Positions 30,535 through 38,598 of a stretch of 43,245 nt of DNA are shown here, piece by piece. The translations under genes and the position numbers were made by a program. Position 1 is the first letter of the stretch. Each line of letters begins with the position of its first letter. The notes beneath the pieces are model-generated. The model was not told where the DNA came from, did no database searches, and saw nothing but the letters and a program-made list of their open reading frames with translations. The stretch comes from Bacteroidales bacterium (GTDB lineage: Bacteria > Bacteroidota > Bacteroidia > Bacteroidales > UBA1715): NCBI GenBank assembly GCA_031286165.1, contig JAITUU010000039.1, positions 1 to 43,245 of the forward strand. Direction: 5' to 3'.

Positions 30535-30750
30535 TTAATTCCAAAAATTATTCATAGCAACGCCGGTTTTCGCTCCGGTACTCATGTCTCGATTTATTTT
30601 TACTAAGTTCTTAACTTATTTTTTGTTGTATGGATAATTGGTGTCTGTTTTGGATTGCGGAATTATTTTTGCTCCTGCAGCCAAACACGCATCAAATACG
30701 TGTTTCATAACTGAATTACGAGCATTGTATTGGAATGCAATTGTTGCCAT
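30535..30750 (-). pseudogene. antitoxin gene of the YoeB pair with in-frame stop
   Basis: From ATG 30750 the frame gives MATIAFQYNARNSVMKHVFD, a typical small antitoxin N-terminus, to PYNKK and then TAA (30616-30618). The same frame continues with VKNLVKINRDMSTGAKTGVA and NNFWN to a TAA one base before the toxin ATG. The order and spacing fit a 71-residue antitoxin whose C-terminal toxin-binding end is cut off. Upstream lies a TACTTTTG box (30802-30809). The family assignment is tentative. Confidence 0.55.
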
Positions 30751-30844
30751 TACGATAGGTATTATTCTGTTTAACGCAAATTTTTCACATATAATCAACC
30801 ACAAAAGTATGATAAATATTTTATAATTCTACCTATTTTTCCAT

Positions 30845-30874
30845 AAAAAAAGCCCTTCCGAAGAAGAGCCTTTT
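30845..30874 (-). terminator. terminator of the acyl-CoA dehydrogenase operon
   Basis: On the minus strand, AAAAGGCTCTTC and GAAGGGCTTTT form a stem around a TTCG tetraloop with one bulge, followed by T residues, 22 bases after the dehydrogenase stop. Confidence 0.8.
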
Positions 30875-30895
30875 CAACATATACCTATAAAAATT

Positions 30896-32599
30896 TTAGA
30901 TTTTATAAAATCCTAAATCTTTCACTTCTGAATTTTCTACGTATGCCAAGCGTTGTTTGTTTTCGCCGTACACAAGTTTTATGAAAATTTCTGCTGATTC
31001 TGCAAAACAATCGCAACGGTTTGCATCAAGTACCAACAAATGACCCATGATAATATTTCCAGCCATTTCTACCAAGCGGCGAGCGTGGAAATCTATGTAT
31101 TCATTGTTTTTCTCGGCTTTTACCAATTCCACTGCTTTGGCGTAGTCGGCGGTCATAGCGGCTAATTGCTCACGCAAATAATCGAAACGAGCATTGACCG
31201 GTTCGGCTTCGTAGGCTTTGATTTGATTCAAATATCCGCCGGTGGTAACACCGCGAATAGCCGCCACCACTTGTAGTTGCGAAGTTCCTTCGTAAATAGA
31301 AGTAATACGAGCATCGCGATAAATGCGCTCAATCGGGTAATCTTTCATAAATCCCGAACCACCGTGTACTTGAAGTGAGTCATACGCCAATGAATTGGAA
31401 TATTCACTCGAAGTTAATTTTACAAGTGGTGTGAAAATATCTGCCAATTTGCTATACACGCGAGCATCTGCTTTTTCTTCGGCTGTTAAATCGCGTTTTT
31501 TCGCAAGCATATCGTAGGCTTTATATACATCTACAAAGCGCGAAGTTTCATACAAAAGCGAGCGAACGGCTTCGGTGCGTACTCTCATGTTGGTAATCAA
31601 TTCATATACCGCAGGGAATTGAATAATTGGTTTTCCGAATTGTTCGCGTTCGTGAGCATACGCCAATGCTTCGCGGTAAGCGGCTTCGCAAAGTCCAACC
31701 GACTGAGCACCAATACCCAAGCGAGCACCATTCATAAGGAACATTACGTATTTGATAAGTCCCATACGGCGGTCGCCGCAAAGTTCGGCAGGAGCGTTTT
31801 TAAACACAAGTTCGCAGGTTGGCGAACCTTTGATACCAAGTTTATTTTCTAAACGGCGCACTATCACGGCTTTATCATTGCGGTCGTAAATGAACAGCGA
31901 AAGTCCGCGAGCATCGTTGGTTCCTTCTTCGGAGCGAGCAAGCACAAGATTTACGTGGGCATCGCCATTGGTAATAAAACGTTTTACGCCGTTCAAAATC
32001 CATGTTTTTTTCGCTTCATCGTAGTGTGCTTTGAGTTGCACTGCACCAAGGTCGGAACCTGCATCAGGCTCGGTTAAGTCCATAGCGGCAGTTTCGCCGG
32101 CACACACGCGAGTAAGGTATTTTTCTTTCATTGCCTCATCGCCAAATTCCAAAATAGTTTCGGCGCAATCCTGCAAACCGAAAATATTACAAAATGCAGC
32201 ATCGGCGCGAGCAACTATTTCGCCCGACATAATATATGGTACGGTAGGTAAATTCAAACCGCCATATTGACGCGGTAGCGACATTCCTAAAAGTTCTGCT
32301 TTGCGGAACGCCTCCAAACCTTGTTGTGTTCCTTGTGCATACACTACTTCGTTGTCCACAATTTTCGGACCTTCGTGGTCCACCGATTCTGCGAGTGGAG
32401 AAAGTAAGTTGGCACTAATGTCGCCCACTATTTCCATTACTTTGTCGTAACTATCGAGAGCATCGTCAAAATCTTGGGGAGCGTAGTCAAATGTGTCTTT
32501 TTCTGCAAAGTTGTCTTCTTTCAACTTCACTATTTTTTGCATTAAGGGGTGTTCCAAATGGAATCTCAATGCTTTATTATCGGAATAAAAGTTTGCCAT
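30896..32599 (-). CDS. acyl-CoA dehydrogenase
   Basis: The 567-residue flavoprotein oxidises acyl-CoA to enoyl-CoA and passes electrons to ETF. It has the family motifs: GLQDCAETILEFGDE, then AAMDLTEPDAGSDLG; GIKGSPTCEL; MNGARLGIGAQSVGL; and IYEGTSQLQVVA, which holds the catalytic Glu seen in the medium-chain type. A C-terminal extension (about 450-567) is helical, as in larger acyl-CoA dehydrogenases found with ETF in Bacteroidetes. It is the last gene of the etfB-etfA operon. The acyl chain length is not predicted. Confidence 0.92.
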   Translation of the reverse strand: MANFYSDNKALRFHLEHPLMQKIVKLKEDNFAEKDTFDYAPQDFDDALDSYDKVMEIVGDISANLLSPLAESVDHEGPKIVDNEVVYAQGTQQGLEAFRKAELLGMSLPRQYGGLNLPTVPYIMSGEIVARADAAFCNIFGLQDCAETILEFGDEAMKEKYLTRVCAGETAAMDLTEPDAGSDLGAVQLKAHYDEAKKTWILNGVKRFITNGDAHVNLVLARSEEGTNDARGLSLFIYDRNDKAVIVRRLENKLGIKGSPTCELVFKNAPAELCGDRRMGLIKYVMFLMNGARLGIGAQSVGLCEAAYREALAYAHEREQFGKPIIQFPAVYELITNMRVRTEAVRSLLYETSRFVDVYKAYDMLAKKRDLTAEEKADARVYSKLADIFTPLVKLTSSEYSNSLAYDSLQVHGGSGFMKDYPIERIYRDARITSIYEGTSQLQVVAAIRGVTTGGYLNQIKAYEAEPVNARFDYLREQLAAMTADYAKAVELVKAEKNNEYIDFHARRLVEMAGNIIMGHLLVLDANRCDCFAESAEIFIKLVYGENKQRLAYVENSEVKDLGFYKI

Positions 32600-32608
32600 G
32601 TTTCTCTG

Positions 32609-33625
32609 TTATTTTGTATTTTGTTTGTAATATTTTACCATTTTGGGCAGAACTTCGTTCAAATCGCCCGAAATTACGTAATCGGCTATGGTATTGATAG
32701 GGGCAAGAGGGTCGTTGTTGATTGAAATAATAATCGAAGATTCTTGCATGCCGGCAGTGTGTTGCACTGCACCTGAAATTCCACAGGCAATGTAGAGTTT
32801 TGGTCGCACGGTTACTCCCGTTTGCCCCACTTGTCGTTCGTGGTCCACAAATCCTGAATCCACCGCAGCGCGTGAACCGGCAACTTCGCCGCCCAAAACT
32901 TCGGCTAATTCATACAAAAGTTTGAAATTTTCGCGTGAACCAACTCCGTAACCACCTGCCACAATTACTTGGCTTGCTTTTAGGTTTACTTTGCTTTTTT
33001 CAATTTCGCGTTCTATTACTTTTACCACAAAATCGGCATCGTTCAGAATTGAAATATCGAATTTTTTTACTTCGCCTTTGTAGTTGGCATCAAAAATTTC
33101 TTTTTTCATTACCCCTTCGCGCACTGTTGCTATTTGCGGACGAGTGTCGGGATTGATAATGGTTGCAATAATATTTCCGCCGAATGCCGGGCGAATTTGG
33201 TACAACAAGTTTTTATATTCTTGTTTGGTTTTCGGGTCGGTGTGGTCGCCAATTTCAAGACTTGTACAGTCGGCTGTTAAACCGCTTCCTGTGGTAGAAC
33301 AAATGCGCGGAGCCAAATCGCGACCCACCGATGATGCGCCAAAGAGTGCAATTTCGGGTTGCTCGCGTTTGAAAATTTCGCACACAATTTTATTGTGAGG
33401 CAGTGTGGTGTAAGGTGCAAGGCGTTTGTCGTCTGCCACGTGCAACACATCTACTCCGTATGGAAAAAGTTCTTTTTCCAAACCTTGTAAGTTGAACCCT
33501 ATCGCAATTGCTTCGAGTTTTTTTTCGAGTTGGTTTGCCAATTTTTTACCTTTGGTAAGTAGTTCTAAACTTACATCGGCTACGGCTCCATCTTCTATTT
33601 CTATATATACAAAAACGTTATTCAC
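32609..33625 (-). CDS. etfA: electron transfer flavoprotein alpha subunit
   Basis: The start is GTG 33625, giving MNNVFVYIEIEDGAVADVSL, the usual ETF-alpha start. The frame extends further upstream, but that stretch overlaps etfB and has no ETF character. The 338-residue protein has the FAD-binding domain with GGYGVGSRENFKLL, GSRAAVDSGF, QVGQTGVTVRP and YIACGISGAVQHTAGMQ. It passes electrons from acyl-CoA dehydrogenase to the quinone pool. It lies 9 bases ahead of the dehydrogenase. Confidence 0.95.
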   Translation of the reverse strand: MNNVFVYIEIEDGAVADVSLELLTKGKKLANQLEKKLEAIAIGFNLQGLEKELFPYGVDVLHVADDKRLAPYTTLPHNKIVCEIFKREQPEIALFGASSVGRDLAPRICSTTGSGLTADCTSLEIGDHTDPKTKQEYKNLLYQIRPAFGGNIIATIINPDTRPQIATVREGVMKKEIFDANYKGEVKKFDISILNDADFVVKVIEREIEKSKVNLKASQVIVAGGYGVGSRENFKLLYELAEVLGGEVAGSRAAVDSGFVDHERQVGQTGVTVRPKLYIACGISGAVQHTAGMQESSIIISINNDPLAPINTIADYVISGDLNEVLPKMVKYYKQNTK

Positions 33626-33654
33626 GGTATGTCTGTTTTTTTTAATTAATACTA

Positions 33655-34527
33655 TTATCCTATTGTGTGATTCGCAATCAATTCTTTCATTAAATTGTCC
33701 ATATCGCTGTCGCTTGGCGTGAGTTGCACACTTTCTTTTGCGGTTAAAACCACATTTTCTATTGTTTTCACTTTGGTAGGCGAGCCGGTAAGTCCCAAAC
33801 AATTGAAATCGGGGTTCAAATCGTTTGCCGACCATTCGGTAATGGTAAGCCAAGGGCTGGTTTTATATAAATTCACGTATGACGATTCGGTTTCTTGCAA
33901 TTCGCTCAACGTTTTTGCGTGTTTATTTTTCATAGTGAGTTTAGAATTTCTAAATCGACATTCTGCTGCCGAACTATGCACGGTAACAACGCAGGGGAGT
34001 GGTGATTCTACAATTTCAATTCCTCGTTCCAAACGGCGTTTTACACGAATTTTCCCGTCTTTCACGCTTTGAATTTCTTCGGCGTAGGTAATTTGTGGCA
34101 CAGCCACTTTGTCGGCTACTTGTGGACCCACTTGCGCAGTGTCGCCGTCTATTGCTTGACGACCGGCGAGAATTAAATCGAAGGGAGCAAGTTTTTTTAC
34201 TGCAAGACTGAGTGTGTAAGAAGTAGCAAGTGTATCGGCTCCGGCAAACGCGCGGTCGGTAACTAAGTAACCGCCATCGGCTCCGCGAAACATTGCTTCG
34301 CGAATAATTTCTGCGGCTCGCGGAGGACCCATTGTAACTATGTGTACGGTTGTTCCCGGAAATGTGTCTTTCAATCGCAAGGCTTGTTCCAATGCGTTCA
34401 AATCTTCCGGATTAAATATGGCAGGCAGTGCTGCACGGTTTACAGTACCATCGGGCTTCATTGCATCTTGACCCACATTGCGGGTGTCGGGTACTTGTTT
34501 AGCTAAAACTAAAATTTTTAATCCCAT
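33655..34527 (-). CDS. etfB: electron transfer flavoprotein beta subunit
   Basis: The 290-residue protein carries MGLKILVLAKQVPDT, NPEDLNALEQALRLKD, the AMP-binding ETF-beta signature AGRQAIDGDTAQVGPQVAD, and VESPLPCVVTV. It is the first gene of the minus-strand operon with etfA and the dehydrogenase. A TATCTTTG box (34557-34564) lies 30 bases upstream. Confidence 0.95.
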   Translation of the reverse strand: MGLKILVLAKQVPDTRNVGQDAMKPDGTVNRAALPAIFNPEDLNALEQALRLKDTFPGTTVHIVTMGPPRAAEIIREAMFRGADGGYLVTDRAFAGADTLATSYTLSLAVKKLAPFDLILAGRQAIDGDTAQVGPQVADKVAVPQITYAEEIQSVKDGKIRVKRRLERGIEIVESPLPCVVTVHSSAAECRFRNSKLTMKNKHAKTLSELQETESSYVNLYKTSPWLTITEWSANDLNPDFNCLGLTGSPTKVKTIENVVLTAKESVQLTPSDSDMDNLMKELIANHTIG

Positions 34528-34556
34528 TCGTTTTTCGTTTATAATTTTTAAAGTGC

Positions 34557-34564
34557 CAAAGATA
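34557..34564 (-). promoter_or_regulatory. -7 box of the etfB operon
   Basis: TATCTTTG on the minus strand, upstream of etfB. No clear TTG lies at the usual distance. A perfect 8-bp inverted repeat (AATTGTAA-A-TTACAATT) sits just upstream and could be an operator or a leader hairpin. Confidence 0.45.
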
Positions 34565-34647
34565 CAAAAATTTCTAAATTGTAAATTACAATTCGTAAAT
34601 TATTTTCTTTGTGTTGTAATTATCTTGTTTGAAAACTGCGAACTTTA

Positions 34648-35484
34648 TTACAGCGAAGAGAGTGGAAATGTGGTATCTATCACCACGCCTTTTTCGCTGC
34701 GAGTGAGGGTGCAGCATTCCACATTCACATCGTGTTCAAAGAATAAAATCATGGATTTTTCCACTGCTTCGTTCAAAAATTCATCACATTCCTGCATGGT
34801 AATCAGTGGTTCTATATCGTAGCCGCACACATAGGAGGCTGGTAAATGCACGCTTGTTGGAAAAACATCGGCAGTGTAAGCTATCAGGTGGTTTTTGTAG
34901 TGCACTATGGGCATTATTTGTCCGGCGGTGTGTCCGTTGAAAAGGCGCAATTCTACGTTGGGTGTTATGTGTATGCTGTGCTCCACAAAATTGAGTTTTC
35001 CGCTTGTGCGCAGTGGTTCTATGTTGTCTTTCAAAAGCGAAGGTCGCTCGCGGCGGTTGGGGTGTTGCACACTTTTCCAGTGACTTTTTCCCACCCAATA
35101 CTGCGCGTTGGGAAAGGTTTCTTGCAAACTTTCATCTGCATTTTTTGTAATTGCTCCGCCGCAGTGGTCAAAGTGCAGATGAGTGAAAATTACATCGGTA
35201 ATATCGTTGGGCGAATAGCCCTGTGCTGCTAAGGAATTGAGCAAGGTGTTGCTGCCATTTACAAAATAATATTTCAAGAGCGATTCGGGCATGGTGTTTC
35301 CCATTCCGCAATCTACCAACAGTATGCGTTCGCCCTCGTGTATCAAAAGGCAGCGCATGCTAAAATTCACTAAATTCAGGTCGTTTGCCGGATATTTTGC
35401 TTGCCATATTGTTTTTGGCACCACGCCAAATACTGCGCCGCCATCGAACATTACATTGCCGGTTTCTATTGCATATAATTTCAT
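34648..35484 (-). CDS. MBL-fold metal-dependent hydrolase
   Basis: The 278-residue protein is a metallo-beta-lactamase-fold hydrolase: FTHLHFDHCGG (about 98-108) supplies the HxHxDH zinc ligands, LFNGHTAGQIMPI the next His, and AYTADVFPT the Asp. A late FFEHDV supplies the last His. Related enzymes hydrolyse lactones, phosphodiesters or thioesters. The substrate cannot be told. It stands alone on its strand, following a Fic gene. Confidence 0.85.
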   Translation of the reverse strand: MKLYAIETGNVMFDGGAVFGVVPKTIWQAKYPANDLNLVNFSMRCLLIHEGERILLVDCGMGNTMPESLLKYYFVNGSNTLLNSLAAQGYSPNDITDVIFTHLHFDHCGGAITKNADESLQETFPNAQYWVGKSHWKSVQHPNRRERPSLLKDNIEPLRTSGKLNFVEHSIHITPNVELRLFNGHTAGQIMPIVHYKNHLIAYTADVFPTSVHLPASYVCGYDIEPLITMQECDEFLNEAVEKSMILFFEHDVNVECCTLTRSEKGVVIDTTFPLSSL

Positions 35485-35545
35485 GTTTAATTGTAATTTA
35501 TTAATTGTAAATCGTAAATTATTGTGCGCAATATAGTTGTTTTTA

Positions 35546-35600
35546 CGTCATTACCTTCGGTGATGGCTACGCCGTTGCGAACGTAGTGAAACAATCTATT
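35546..35600. repeat. degenerate REP-like repeat overlapping the Fic stop
   Basis: GCCGTTGCGAACGTAGTGAA followed by ACAATCTA resembles the widespread CATTGCGAGCGTAGCGAAGCAATC intergenic repeat. The first half forms a CATTACC/GGTGATG hairpin. The end overlaps the Fic stop codon at 35596-35598. Confidence 0.4.
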
Positions 35601-36354
35601 CGCTGCCGTTACTCAGGTAATCAATTATTTTGTTATTTCCATAAAAATAGCGTAACCATTCGGTATAAGTATCTTGTGCCGAAAGACAGGTATCAAGCAA
35701 GTAATTTCGTACTGTTTTAAATTCTCGTAAACCGCGATAATAAAACTGTTTGTGATTATTGTCTATAATAAATGGTATGATGTTGTGTTTCAAACATTCG
35801 CGGAACATAATCAGGCGTCCAACTCTGCCGTTTCCATCTTGAAACGGGTGTATTTTTTCAAAACGATAGTGGTATTCTATAATATTCTCAAACACAAGCG
35901 ATTGCAATGAATTGTACCATGTATTGAGTTCTTCCATTTCTTTTTCTACATTCTGAGGAAGCGTTGTTGTTTCGCCGCCCACTTCGTTGGGGTGTTGTTT
36001 CCATTCGCCCACATTGAACCATTGTTTTGTAGCATCGGAAGTTCCTGTTTTTAAAATTCTATGAAATTCTTTAATGATGCGGCTTGAAACTATTTCGTCA
36101 ATGGTATCGAGCATATAATCAAACGCAATAAAGTGATTAGAAGTTTCTATAATATCGTCTATCGGCACAGCCTCTTGGTCTTTAAATCCAATTGTGCGTG
36201 TTTCAAACATGGAGCGGGTTTGTTCTTCGGTAAGTTTACTTCCCTCAATTCTATTGGAGTTGTAGGCAAGATTGATTTGTGTTTTGTGATATAATCCACC
36301 TTTGCGCCGCGCTTCTTTTTCTTCTTTGAGATACGTAAATACTCTGTTATTCAT
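35596..36354 (-). CDS. Fic-domain protein (class II), chromosomal
   Basis: The 252-residue product carries HPFQDGNGRVGRL (about 166-178), the complete Fic active-site loop with catalytic His. The N-terminal SNRIEG (about 33-38) fits the class II inhibitory motif. It probably AMPylates a protein target, with activity held back by its own N-terminal helix. It is not closely related to the element's Fic by the surrounding residues. It reads from near a REP-like repeat. The target is unknown. Confidence 0.9.
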   Translation of the reverse strand: MNNRVFTYLKEEKEARRKGGLYHKTQINLAYNSNRIEGSKLTEEQTRSMFETRTIGFKDQEAVPIDDIIETSNHFIAFDYMLDTIDEIVSSRIIKEFHRILKTGTSDATKQWFNVGEWKQHPNEVGGETTTLPQNVEKEMEELNTWYNSLQSLVFENIIEYHYRFEKIHPFQDGNGRVGRLIMFRECLKHNIIPFIIDNNHKQFYYRGLREFKTVRNYLLDTCLSAQDTYTEWLRYFYGNNKIIDYLSNGSE

Positions 36355-36389
36355 AATTTATTGTTGTGTTACTATTGCCCAAAAATACA

Positions 36390-36426
36390 AAAAAATCCTT
36401 CCACACCGAGTGCGGAAGGATTTTCG
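36390..36426 (-). terminator. terminator after pckG
   Basis: On the minus strand, AAAATCCTTCCGCAC and GTGTGGAAGGATTTT form a long stem around TCG, then T residues. It lies 18 bases after the PEP carboxykinase stop. Confidence 0.85.
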
Positions 36427-36443
36427 TAGTATTTAGAAAAATC

Positions 36444-38240
36444 TTATGCTAAGTTTTTTTCCAAAGTTGCTAATTCAGCGTTAAGCGCAGCAGGAATTCT
36501 GTTACCGAAACGTGCATAGTGTTCTTTGATTAAATCAACTTCGGCTTTCCAAAGATTTTTATCAACTTTCAATAATTCTGTCATGTCGGCAGGAGTTACT
36601 GATAAACCGCTGATGTCAATATCTTGTGCTTTTGGCAACAATCCGATTGGGCTTTCTACTGCTTCCACAGAACCTTCGCAACGGTTGAAAATCCAAGCAA
36701 GTACGCGAGAGTTATCGCCGTAGCCCGGCCATAACCAGCGACCGTTTTCGTCTTTACGGAACCAGTTTACGTTGAATATTTTTGGAAGTTTTGCTTTGTC
36801 CGGTGCTTTTTCGCCAATTGAAATCCAATGTCCGAAATAGTCAGCCATATTGTAACCGCAGAATGGCAACATTGCGAATGGGTCGCGGCGAACGCCGGCA
36901 GCCAAACCAATAGCGGCAGCAGTTACTTCTGAACCTACCACAGAACCAATGAAGGTACCGTGATTCCAAGAGCGTGCTTCATATACAAGAGGTACAGTGC
37001 TTGGACGGCGACCACCGAACAAAATAGCAGAAATAGGTACACCTGCCGGGTCTTCCCATTTAGGGTCTATTGTTGGGCAATTGCTTGCTTTTGCTGCAAA
37101 ACGAGCATTTGGATGCGCTACTTGCATATCGCTACCTGCTTTGTACACTTCGTTTTTCCAAGTAATTGTTCCATCCGGGCAGTCGTAACCAATTCCTTCC
37201 CACCATACGTTTTTGTCGGGTGTTAAACCTACGTTTGTAAAAATTGTATCTTTATCGCATGAGTGAAGCGCATTTGGGTTAGTTTGTTCCGAAGTGAACG
37301 GAGCCACACCGAAGAAACCTGCCTCTGGGTTGATAGCATATAATTGTCCGTCTTTTCCGAATTTCATCCAAGCGATGTCATCACCTACTGTTTTTACAGT
37401 CCAACCCGGAATTGAAGGAATAAGCATTGCTAAGTTTGTTTTACCGCAGGCACTTGGGAAGGCAGCAGCAATATATTTAGTAACGCCGGCAGGATTTGTC
37501 AATCCTAAAATAAGCATGTGTTCTGCCAACCAACCTTCGGTTTTTGCCATATAAGAAGCAATACGAAGTGCAAAACATTTTTTGCCGAGTAGTGCATTAC
37601 CTCCGTAACCTGAACCGTAAGACCAAATTTCTTTTGTTGCAGGGAAGTGAGAAATATATTTTTCTTCGATTGGAGCGCAAGGCCATTTTACGTCTTTTTG
37701 TCCCGGAGCAAGTGGAGCACCTACCGAGTGAACGCAAGGTACGAAATCGCCATCGCCAAGTACGTCAAGAACGGCTTTGCCCATACGGGTCATAATGCGC
37801 ATACTTGTTACTACGTATGGAGAATCTGAAATTTCAACACCGATTTGAGCAATGTTTGAACCCAATGGACCCATGCTGAATGGAATAACGTACATAGTAC
37901 GACCTTTCATACAGCCGGTATATTTTGCCAATAAGATTTCTTTCATTTTCGCAGGCGATTCCCAATAGTTTGTTGGTCCTGCATCTTCTTCTTTCTCAGT
38001 ACAAATAAATGTACGGTTTTCTACGCGAGCCACATCGCTTGGGTCTGATTGATAGTAGAATGAATTTGGACGTTTTTTTTCGTCTAATTTGATAGCCATG
38101 CCCGATGCTACCATCATTTCGTTCAAACGGTTGTTTTCTTCTTCAGAACCGTCGCACCATACCACGTTATCGGGTTGCATTACTTTCACCCAATCGTTTA
38201 CCCACTGAATGAGTTTTTGATTTTTTGTTAAGGTTGTCAT
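36444..38240 (-). CDS. pckG: phosphoenolpyruvate carboxykinase (GTP)
   Basis: The 598-residue enzyme interconverts oxaloacetate and PEP with GTP. It has the GTP-type kinase motif FPSACGKTN (about 263-271), then DDIAWMKF for metal and [11 protein letters not shown]. The segment ending [16 protein letters not shown] is also characteristic. The ATP-type signature is absent. Expression is from its own promoter at 38309-38338. It is a central metabolic gene of this lineage and is intact. Confidence 0.97.
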   Translation of the reverse strand: MTTLTKNQKLIQWVNDWVKVMQPDNVVWCDGSEEENNRLNEMMVASGMAIKLDEKKRPNSFYYQSDPSDVARVENRTFICTEKEEDAGPTNYWESPAKMKEILLAKYTGCMKGRTMYVIPFSMGPLGSNIAQIGVEISDSPYVVTSMRIMTRMGKAVLDVLGDGDFVPCVHSVGAPLAPGQKDVKWPCAPIEEKYISHFPATKEIWSYGSGYGGNALLGKKCFALRIASYMAKTEGWLAEHMLILGLTNPAGVTKYIAAAFPSACGKTNLAMLIPSIPGWTVKTVGDDIAWMKFGKDGQLYAINPEAGFFGVAPFTSEQTNPNALHSCDKDTIFTNVGLTPDKNVWWEGIGYDCPDGTITWKNEVYKAGSDMQVAHPNARFAAKASNCPTIDPKWEDPAGVPISAILFGGRRPSTVPLVYEARSWNHGTFIGSVVGSEVTAAAIGLAAGVRRDPFAMLPFCGYNMADYFGHWISIGEKAPDKAKLPKIFNVNWFRKDENGRWLWPGYGDNSRVLAWIFNRCEGSVEAVESPIGLLPKAQDIDISGLSVTPADMTELLKVDKNLWKAEVDLIKEHYARFGNRIPAALNAELATLEKNLA

Positions 38241-38308
38241 TTGTTTACAGTATTAATTAATTATAATAATTTTTTTTTCGTGTCAAGAAAGCCCTTTTTT
38301 AAGCGTTC

Positions 38309-38338
38309 CAAAAGTATGACTTTTATTTGACTTGACAA
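38309..38338 (-). promoter_or_regulatory. promoter of pckG
   Basis: TTG-N19-TACTTTTG on the minus strand, giving a leader of about 60 bases. The rest of the gap (38339-38598) holds no gene that can be supported. A TATTTTTG box (about 38527) lies on the plus strand before the next gene, without a clear -33 element. Confidence 0.65.
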
Positions 38339-38598
38339 AATTACAAGGAATATTTTTTACGAAACTATGTATTTATTATGAAATAGAACATATAAAAATC
38401 TGTGCTGCTCAACGTACTTCGTTCTATGGTTGTAAATCCACGCTTACACGCCGAAATTATGAGGAGAATCATAGAAATATCTGACTACATGAATTGTGTA
38501 AAACCGAGAGTGCTTTGAATTTTCCGTATTTTTGTTCGTGGCTGAATTGCAGTAGCAATATGCTGTGATTTTGCTTTAAATACCTAAAAATAACACTC

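Noticed and set aside
33626..33853. 76-codon upstream extension of etfA
   Set aside because: It overlaps the end of etfB and has no ETF-like residues; GTG 33625 gives the standard ETF-alpha start.
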